10,939 bases of DNA, from the NCBI GenBank assembly GCA_964459095.1, contig CAYWKL010000028.1, positions 1-10,939 on the forward strand, read 5' to 3'. Both the position numbers and the translations under genes were made by a program. The notes beneath the pieces were generated by a model. It saw nothing but the letters and a program-made list of their open reading frames with translations, had not been told where the DNA came from and did not search any database. Positions 5,746 to 10,939 of this stretch are shown here, piece after piece (position 1 is the stretch's first letter; every line of letters begins with the position of its first letter). The DNA is from CAYWKL01 sp964459095 (lineage in GTDB: Bacteria > Patescibacteriota > Microgenomatia > Daviesbacterales > UBA10151).

Positions 5746-7709
5746 ATCTCAAGTTCAATCTTTTGAAATTAACCCAGATACAACTTTTTATTATTATCCT
5801 TTTAACCTTTATAGCGTATTCTAATATATTTCAAAATAATTTTATTCTAGATGACACACTATTCATAGGAAATTGGAATATTCCTAAATCATTTGAGAAT
5901 ATCCCCAAGGCATTTTTGCATGACTCAGTACCTCCAGGCTTGATAGGCTATAGACCGATAAGAGCCATTTCTTATATGGTAGCTTATAAATTTTTTGATC
6001 TAAATATTTATGGTTACCACCTTATTTCTCTAATAACTCACCTTTTAGCTACTATTTTAGTTTTTTTTATAACCAGGAAAATAGCACCTAACATTAAATA
6101 TTTGCCATTTATAGTGGCTGTGCTTTTTGGATTACATCCAATACACACTGAAGCGATCACTTTTATTACTGCCAGCATGGACAGCATTGGATTTGTGTTT
6201 TTTTTAGCGAGTTTTTACTTTTTTTTAAGGGGTGGGAAGAATTATATTTTGTCAGTGATTTTTGCCTTTCTAGCTATATTTTCCAATGAAATTTGTTTAA
6301 CTCTACCGTTTATTATTATTTTTTATGACTTGTTATTTAATAGGAGAAATCATGGAAGCTTGATTAATTCAAAAGCTTTGCTCTATGGCTCTTATTTGGC
6401 AATTGCTGGTTTTTATCTTCTAATTAGAATGGGAATATTAGGAATTTATGGTAGAGGAGAAGAATACTTAGGAGGGAGTTTTTATTTAACAATGCTAACC
6501 ATGACAAAGGTTATTGTTAGATATATTTATCTTATGGTTTGGCCCCAAGAATTAATGATTAATCAAACAATCCCGCCAGGGATTAAAGCTCATACAGATA
6601 CCAATTTAAATGACTCTTTAATCCTTTCTCAGTCAATAATCACTCAAGACGTACTCTTAAGTATATTTATCATTGCTTTTTTGTTAATTCTGGCATTTTG
6701 GGCATATCAACATAAGAAAAAGATTATCACTTTTTCAATTGGCTGGTTTTTTATTACTTTACTACCAGTTTTATATATTATTCCTCAAGGGCCAATAATG
6801 CAGGAAAGATATCTTTATTTGGCATCATTTGGATATATATTAATATTAGCTTGGTTCATTGTTGTCATTCCAGACTTGATCTGGAATCTAATTAGAGAAT
6901 GGATTCCCGCTGGAGTTTACCCCGTACCCCGATACGGGGCGGGAATGACAAAGGATAGGTTTAGGGTAACAATTACCTTGCTGCTTTTAACTTTACTAGC
7001 TCTTTTTTATGGATGGAGAACTTATATTCGAAACCAGGATTTTAAAGATGATTTTACTCTTTGGAAAAATATGGCTCTGCAATTTCCTAGTGATGTTCAA
7101 GCCAATTTTATTACAGGCAATTATTATGTTGAGAAAAATCAACCTAACTTGGCTATAAGTCATTACCAAAAAGCTTTAAAAATTGAACCAGATATTCCTG
7201 AGATTTATTTTAAGCTAGGGCAAATTTATCTTAATCTAGATCAAAAAAAGGAAGCGATTTTAAATTTTAAACAGGCTCAAAAGCTAAATCCAGACTTTTT
7301 TGCAGCTAGCCTTGAATTAAATAAGTTAGGAGTAAAAACCAGAGAGCATTTTCAAAAATATGATTTGGGTGGGTTTACTTTTTTCTATCCTGCTTTCTGG
7401 AATCTGACTGAAGATAGCAGTGGAATAATCGAGCTTAGTGATAAGGAGGGGAGTTTTGGTATTGAAATTAGCACAACTCCTGTTCAAGTAAGTGTAGATG
7501 CCCAGGAAACTACCTATGGTGAGGTTATAAGTCAGGGATTAGCACAAATACCAAATTTTGAAATCTCCTATGTGAAATTTTGGTCTTCTGGAAAACTGGA
7601 ATTTTTTCTTATTAAGAATAAAAAAGAAATTAAAATATTAGTTTCTCCGATAGACTTTGCTCAAAATAAGTTATTTAATTTTTTTATGGGGAATATTAAT
7701 GTTAAATAA
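5742..7709 (+). CDS. TMTC-like membrane glycosyltransferase-like protein with TPRs and extra C-terminal domain, copy T2
   Basis: This 655-residue protein has a GT-C-like membrane region to about residue 425. The first extracytoplasmic loop carries the D37-D38 pair (FILDD), followed by GYRPIR and GYHLI. HPIHTEA (132-138) and ERYLYLAS (355-362) are hallmarks I know from TMTC/DUF1736-type proteins. Two TPRs follow (about 452-485 and 486-519). The last 115 or so residues (about 540-650; GGFTFFYPAFW, SFGIEIS) form a separate beta-rich domain, reminiscent of PsbP-like folds, that T1 lacks. The TPRs and C-terminus should be extracytoplasmic and could hold the acceptor. Donor would be a polyprenyl-linked sugar (inference). 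Residues 374-404 are translated from a 90-bp palindromic repeat inserted in frame in a short loop between two helices; T1 has only a few basic residues there. The start forms an ATGA overlap with the GNAT gene; the end overlaps A2 by 11 bases. Confidence 0.88.
   Translation: MNLKFNLLKLTQIQLFIIILLTFIAYSNIFQNNFILDDTLFIGNWNIPKSFENIPKAFLHDSVPPGLIGYRPIRAISYMVAYKFFDLNIYGYHLISLITHLLATILVFFITRKIAPNIKYLPFIVAVLFGLHPIHTEAITFITASMDSIGFVFFLASFYFFLRGGKNYILSVIFAFLAIFSNEICLTLPFIIIFYDLLFNRRNHGSLINSKALLYGSYLAIAGFYLLIRMGILGIYGRGEEYLGGSFYLTMLTMTKVIVRYIYLMVWPQELMINQTIPPGIKAHTDTNLNDSLILSQSIITQDVLLSIFIIAFLLILAFWAYQHKKKIITFSIGWFFITLLPVLYIIPQGPIMQERYLYLASFGYILILAWFIVVIPDLIWNLIREWIPAGVYPVPRYGAGMTKDRFRVTITLLLLTLLALFYGWRTYIRNQDFKDDFTLWKNMALQFPSDVQANFITGNYYVEKNQPNLAISHYQKALKIEPDIPEIYFKLGQIYLNLDQKKEAILNFKQAQKLNPDFFAASLELNKLGVKTREHFQKYDLGGFTFFYPAFWNLTEDSSGIIELSDKEGSFGIEISTTPVQVSVDAQETTYGEVISQGLAQIPNFEISYVKFWSSGKLEFFLIKNKKEIKILVSPIDFAQNKLFNFFMGNINVK
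6862..6951. repeat. 90-bp palindromic repeat element inserted in frame in T2
   Basis: The ends are perfect 10-bp inverted repeats, TTGTCATTCC (6862-6871) and GGAATGACAA (6942-6951). Inside is one hairpin, ATTCCAGA (6867-6874) with TCTGGAAT (6880-6887) around a 5-base loop. A second compound hairpin pairs ATTCCCG (6903-6909) with CGGGAAT (6940-6946) and CCCCGTA (6920-6926) with TACGGGG (6933-6939). It is locally GC-rich in an AT-rich gene. Its length is exactly 30 codons, so the frame is kept. The translated text (VIPDLIWN...EWIPAG...GAGMTK) is of the sort seen where REP-like GTCATTCC elements are read through in other bacteria. No transposase is present, so it would have to move in trans. Confidence 0.9.
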
Positions 7710-9192
7710 ATTTTTCTTTTTTTGTATAACAATTTTTATTATCATTTTACAGCTTATCTATACACAACACTCTTTAAATCAGATCAGGTACGAAGAACTA
7801 GCAGAATCAATCCGTGCTCCTTTTTGGTTTTACTATGGATTTATGTATGATGGTTTATCTGGAAGTATGACTTGGTATACACTGCTAAACCTTTTTTATG
7901 GGATTTTTGGTTTTCACTTGTTTTTAGCTAAATATGTAAAACTCTTGATCTTTTTTTTAGGAATAGTTACTCTTGCAACACTGCTTAAAAGATACTTAGG
8001 TATAAAAAGAGCAATTTTGCCTCTTCTTGCAATTGGACTCTCTCCAACTTTACTTTACTTTAATATTTTGGAAAATACTTATGCTTTGGATTTATACTTT
8101 TTTTTATTTTGTCTTTATTTTCTTTATAAAATAGATTTTAGAAAGTATAAACAAGCTGTCGTTTTTCAGATCCTGACCTGGATATTTGCTATGTTGGGAG
8201 CCTTAATATATCCTTCATTTCTATTCTTTTTACCTGTAATAATCATTCTTTATATAAGAGTAAAAAAAAAAAAAAAAGTATTGGGTACAAAATTAATTAA
8301 GAATATATTATTATCCACTCTGGCTTTTTTAACTCCACTGGTTCTGACCATCCTTTACATAAAAAACAAACAATTTTTGCTTAATGACCCAAATGTTAAT
8401 AGAGGACTATTCCGAGGTGGGGGAGCATTAAAATTTGATTTCAATCTTTTCTTAACTAATCTTGATTTTCTAAAAACTAACCTTTTTGAGGTGGGTTATG
8501 GCTATTATTATGAGATTTTATATCCAGATTTTTCTCATTTATTTCCAATGGTAAGCTTGGTGGTAGTTTTAGGGATCATAATTAAAATATTACTTAATCT
8601 AAAAAAGCAGGAAAAACTTAGCCGGAAGCTTAGCTTGCCAATTTTTTTAAGCCTGGGAGTTTTGATACTCAACATTATCTTAATTAATTTTTCAGATGTC
8701 CTAACCCCAGGACTTAGAAGATATATTCCAGCTTTAGCCGCCATATATGCACTTTATGTAATAAGTTGGTACTTTATTTCAAATAAAAAAAATTTCTGGA
8801 AAGGGAAATTTGGTTGGATTGTAACTTTTATATTTTTATTAATTCCGCTTCATCATTTATTAATTTATCCAGGAAATTTAGCCTATCTAAAGCAACCTAG
8901 CCATTATGCTTATTATCCTGATGCGATTGCTCTAAATCGTGTAGGATCTCCTCCCAAAGCCCTAAAAGAGTTAGTCGATCGAGTTCAAAAGGAAGATTTA
9001 AATTTAGTTTGTGTTGATAAGTTAGAAAGACCTGTTAAGTGCCGCTATGATGGAGTTTATTCAGCTGTGGCTGGATTTTGTTTATGGAACAAAATTACCT
9101 GCCATAGTATTAATGGTTATGACTTTAAACAGAAAAAGTTCATCCCCCTCCATATAGATTTATGGAATAATCTTTATTTTGGGTATAGATAA
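7699..9192 (+). CDS. GT-C-like multi-pass membrane protein with four-cysteine C-terminal domain, paralogue A2
   Basis: This 497-residue protein is hydrophobic throughout, with a soluble end. Helix 1 (about 5-22) leads to the acidic loop NQIRYEELAESIR (27-39), identical in most positions to A3. Then come TWYTLL, LSPTLLYFN, LIYPSF, a long loop with NDPN and GLFRGGG, GLRRYIP, and a C-terminal domain with cysteines at about 438, 448, 461 and 468 (the last two in CLWNKITC), ending in IDLWNN. The pattern fits a lipid-linked-sugar GT-C transferase with the E-E pair as candidate catalytic acids (inference). The four cysteines are probably extracytoplasmic and disulfide-bonded. I chose ATG 7699, which follows GGGGA by seven bases and begins just before helix 1; a TTG at 7657 would add 14 residues read within the T2 gene. 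A run of 16 A's (8262-8277) encodes a polylysine loop and could slip. It overlaps T2 by 11 bases and is six bases from A3. Confidence 0.84.
   Translation: MLNKFFFFCITIFIIILQLIYTQHSLNQIRYEELAESIRAPFWFYYGFMYDGLSGSMTWYTLLNLFYGIFGFHLFLAKYVKLLIFFLGIVTLATLLKRYLGIKRAILPLLAIGLSPTLLYFNILENTYALDLYFFLFCLYFLYKIDFRKYKQAVVFQILTWIFAMLGALIYPSFLFFLPVIIILYIRVKKKKKVLGTKLIKNILLSTLAFLTPLVLTILYIKNKQFLLNDPNVNRGLFRGGGALKFDFNLFLTNLDFLKTNLFEVGYGYYYEILYPDFSHLFPMVSLVVVLGIIIKILLNLKKQEKLSRKLSLPIFLSLGVLILNIILINFSDVLTPGLRRYIPALAAIYALYVISWYFISNKKNFWKGKFGWIVTFIFLLIPLHHLLIYPGNLAYLKQPSHYAYYPDAIALNRVGSPPKALKELVDRVQKEDLNLVCVDKLERPVKCRYDGVYSAVAGFCLWNKITCHSINGYDFKQKKFIPLHIDLWNNLYFGYR
8262..8277 (+). repeat. 16-base A homopolymer inside A2
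   Basis: An unbroken run of 16 A residues encodes the lysines of VKKKKKVLG between two membrane segments of A2. Runs of this length are prone to replication slippage and to transcriptional or ribosomal slippage, and also to sequencing or assembly error. The frame is intact at the length given here. Confidence 0.9.
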
Positions 9193-9198
9193 ATAAAA

Positions 9199-10674
9199 AT
9201 GGCTTCAAAAATTAAAAAGATCAAATTGCGAATAGAAAGAATATACTGGTTTGTTCCCTTGATCTTAATTGCTTTACAAGCTCTTTATACCTTTAACTCG
9301 ATGAATCAAATACGCTATGAGGAACTGGCAGAATCTGTTAGAAACCCCTACTGGATCTCTCAGGGTTATCTTTATGACGGTATTTCTGGAAGTGTTGCCT
9401 GGTATGGAATCCAGGCTACTATCTACAATATTCTGGGATTTTCTTTGCACACAGCCAAGTTTTTGAGATTACTTTTAAGTTTAATCTCACTCTTCTGCTT
9501 AGCAGCAATTCTAAAGAGGTATTTGAGTTTAAATTTAGCCATAATTGTTCTTTTAACCATAGGTTTATCCCCAACAGTTTTATATTTCAATATTTTGCAA
9601 ACTACATACGGTATGGATTTGCAGTATTTACCAATTTGTTTATTTTTGCTTTTAAGTATAAATTTTAAGCGCAAAGGGCAAAGTGTGGTAATGCAGCTTT
9701 TGTTTGGTTTAACCGCAATGATTGCCTGGCTATCATATCCAACATTTATTTTTTACTTAGTTCCTTTAGGCATTTTTTATTTTTTTTCTCTTTTAAAAAA
9801 TCAAAAAAACATAAGCCTGGTTTTCAAAAATTCTATAATAACTTTATTTGGTTTTCTGCTTCCTCTTTTATTAACATTTCTCTATATAAAAAATAGGGAA
9901 TGGTTAATTAATGATCCTAATACTCAAAGTGGTCTTTTTAGAGGAGCAGGTAGAATTGAGTTAGATTTTTCTCTTTTTCTTAGGAATTTGGAGTATCTTT
10001 TGGTAAATCTTTTTCAAAATTCATTTGGTTACAACTTTGAGGTAAGCCAGGTGGATTTTTCAGGCTGGATTCCAATAATATCTGTATTATTCATACTCTT
10101 TGTAAGTTTTTTGATGGTTGTTAAAAATCAAAACAGGTTTTTTGTATCACTTATTCTGATTACTTTAATACTAAATTTGATTTTTGGAGGATTTTCGCTA
10201 GACAGTGCGCCTGGGATACGTAGATTTACTCCTATTTTAGCTTCAATTTATGGTTTGTTTATTTTTGCCTGGGTTTTTGTTTTAAAACAGGAAAAAAATA
10301 CTATTAAGTATATATTGATGGGAATGTTAATAACAGTATCAATGCATCACTTAGTAGTCTATACTATTAATCTTTCATACATCAGTAAACCAAGCCTATA
10401 TAGAGATACCCAGTGGTTTGCACAGGCAGAAACTCCCCAAAAATCACTTAATTTATTTCTAGAAAGAGTTCAACAAGATGAGTTGACTCTTGCCTGTGTA
10501 GATCAAAAAAAGCAATTCATAGAGTGTAGATACAGCGAGATATATGCAGCTATTGCTGGGTCATGCCTTTGGAATAGGTTGTACTGCCATCAAATAAAAG
10601 CTTACGACACTAAACTTAAAAAATTCGTCCCTTTAAGTATAGATTTATGGAATAATTATCAATTTAGTCATTAG
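9199..10674 (+). CDS. GT-C-like multi-pass membrane protein with four-cysteine C-terminal domain, paralogue A3
   Basis: This 491-residue protein is the nearest relative of A2 in the window. The two share NQIRYEELAES (36-46), a YDG(I/L)SGS stretch, LSPT-x-LYFN, a YPTF motif, NDPN then GLFRGAG, GIRRFTP, and IDLWNN at the end. Their last coding segments share a 19-base identical string ending in ATGGAATAAT. Cysteines lie at about 433, 443, 456 and 463 (C-x9-C-x12-C-x6-C). Helix 1 is about residues 15-32, after a strongly basic N-terminus, so the N-terminus should be cytoplasmic and the acidic loop outside. Tandem duplication with A2 followed by divergence is the simple reading. Role: probable polyprenyl-donor glycosyltransferase or a partner of the T proteins (inference; no family name recognised). 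The ATG is six bases after the A2 stop without a clear Shine-Dalgarno site. The stop is one base before the start of T3. Confidence 0.85.
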   Translation: MASKIKKIKLRIERIYWFVPLILIALQALYTFNSMNQIRYEELAESVRNPYWISQGYLYDGISGSVAWYGIQATIYNILGFSLHTAKFLRLLLSLISLFCLAAILKRYLSLNLAIIVLLTIGLSPTVLYFNILQTTYGMDLQYLPICLFLLLSINFKRKGQSVVMQLLFGLTAMIAWLSYPTFIFYLVPLGIFYFFSLLKNQKNISLVFKNSIITLFGFLLPLLLTFLYIKNREWLINDPNTQSGLFRGAGRIELDFSLFLRNLEYLLVNLFQNSFGYNFEVSQVDFSGWIPIISVLFILFVSFLMVVKNQNRFFVSLILITLILNLIFGGFSLDSAPGIRRFTPILASIYGLFIFAWVFVLKQEKNTIKYILMGMLITVSMHHLVVYTINLSYISKPSLYRDTQWFAQAETPQKSLNLFLERVQQDELTLACVDQKKQFIECRYSEIYAAIAGSCLWNRLYCHQIKAYDTKLKKFVPLSIDLWNNYQFSH

Positions 10675-10675
10675 G

Positions 10676-10939
10676 ATGATTAAGCTTTTTAAAGAACCTA
10701 AGATTCAATTAATCATAGTATTTCTACTAACTTTTTTTGCCTACATAAATATTTTTCAAAATCAGTTGGTTGTAGATGATAAGTTTTTTATAAAGGGATG
10801 GCCTGAAATCAGGAATTTATCAAATATTCCTTTATTAATTCAAGGGGAATTGCCTGATAGAGTTTCAGGCGTTTATAGACCAGTTAGAAGTTTTTTTTAT
10901 GCTTTTTATTACTCAATTGGGCAGCAAAATCCTTTTATT
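10676..10939 (+). CDS. TMTC-like membrane protein, copy T3 (3' truncated by window edge)
   Basis: The first 88 residues of a gene run off the window. They align by eye with the N-terminus of T2: a first membrane helix (about 9-27) ending AYINIFQN, then VVDDKFFIKGW with the D34-D35 pair, NIP, and GVYRPVR followed by a second hydrophobic stretch. In TMTC and related GT-C proteins the acidic pair in the first outer loop is the proposed catalytic site. ATG 10676 lies one base after the A3 stop, so coupling is likely. From its relatives one expects about 550-650 residues with C-terminal TPRs, but none of that can be seen here. No repeat insert occurs in the visible part. Confidence 0.82.
   Translation, partial: MIKLFKEPKIQLIIVFLLTFFAYINIFQNQLVVDDKFFIKGWPEIRNLSNIPLLIQGELPDRVSGVYRPVRSFFYAFYYSIGQQNPFI

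Noticed and set aside
6903..6960. Hairpin that could be a transcription terminator
   Set aside because: It is inside an open frame, has no following T-run, and belongs to the larger palindromic repeat.
7657..7698. Upstream TTG start for A2
   Set aside because: It would add 14 residues within the T2 gene; ATG 7699 has a better ribosome site (GGGGA) and begins just before the paralogue-conserved helix.
1..10939. Reassigned genetic code (TGA as glycine, as in some CPR lineages)
   Set aside because: TGA ends the cupin, second GT2 and GNAT genes exactly where homology ends and where ATGA overlaps start the next gene; glycines use GGN codons.

Overview
The window is AT-rich and very dense. Every gene lies on the + strand, and neighbouring genes overlap or sit within about 60 bases of each other. 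TGA acts as a normal stop. The style suggests a Candidate Phyla Radiation (Patescibacteria) genome, perhaps Microgenomates-like: low GC, weak or absent Shine-Dalgarno sites, ATGA stop/start overlaps, and a surface-glycan locus rich in GT-C-type membrane proteins. This assignment is inference from style; there is no rRNA or other phylogenetic marker here.

Layout. Two families of multi-pass membrane protein recur. Family T is TMTC-like: an integral-membrane glycosyltransferase-like region followed by TPRs. Family A is a protein of about 500 residues with a GT-C-like membrane body and a small four-cysteine C-terminal domain that I do not recognise. The order is T1 (3' end only, 1-546), A1 (547-2076), a five-gene sugar cassette (2078-5745), T2 (5742-7709), A2 (7699-9192), A3 (9199-10674), T3 (5' end only, 10676-10939). 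The cassette holds a DPM1-like GT2, a small cupin, a DegT/perosamine-synthase-like aminotransferase, a second GT2 close to polyprenyl-phosphate-mannose synthases, and a GNAT acetyltransferase.

Working model (inference). The aminotransferase, possibly with the GNAT and cupin, makes or modifies an aminodeoxy sugar. The GT2 enzymes load sugars onto polyprenyl phosphate on the cytoplasmic face. The T and A proteins then use the lipid-linked sugars outside the membrane to glycosylate proteins or a cell-surface polymer. No promoter, terminator or non-coding stretch over 300 bases is visible, so the window looks like the inside of one long operon.

The most unusual layer is repeat DNA inside the genes. 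A 90-bp palindromic element with perfect 10-bp terminal inverted repeats sits in frame in T2, in a loop between two membrane helices. A decayed relative forms the extreme N-terminus of A1. Separately, four short heptanucleotide tandem arrays (TCAAAAN twice, GTATTAT, GGGTAGA, each of four to five units) lie within 2 kb: three inside enzyme genes and one just before the cupin start. A2 also has a 16-base A homopolymer in its reading frame. Small repeats therefore appear to be rewriting loops of these proteins.
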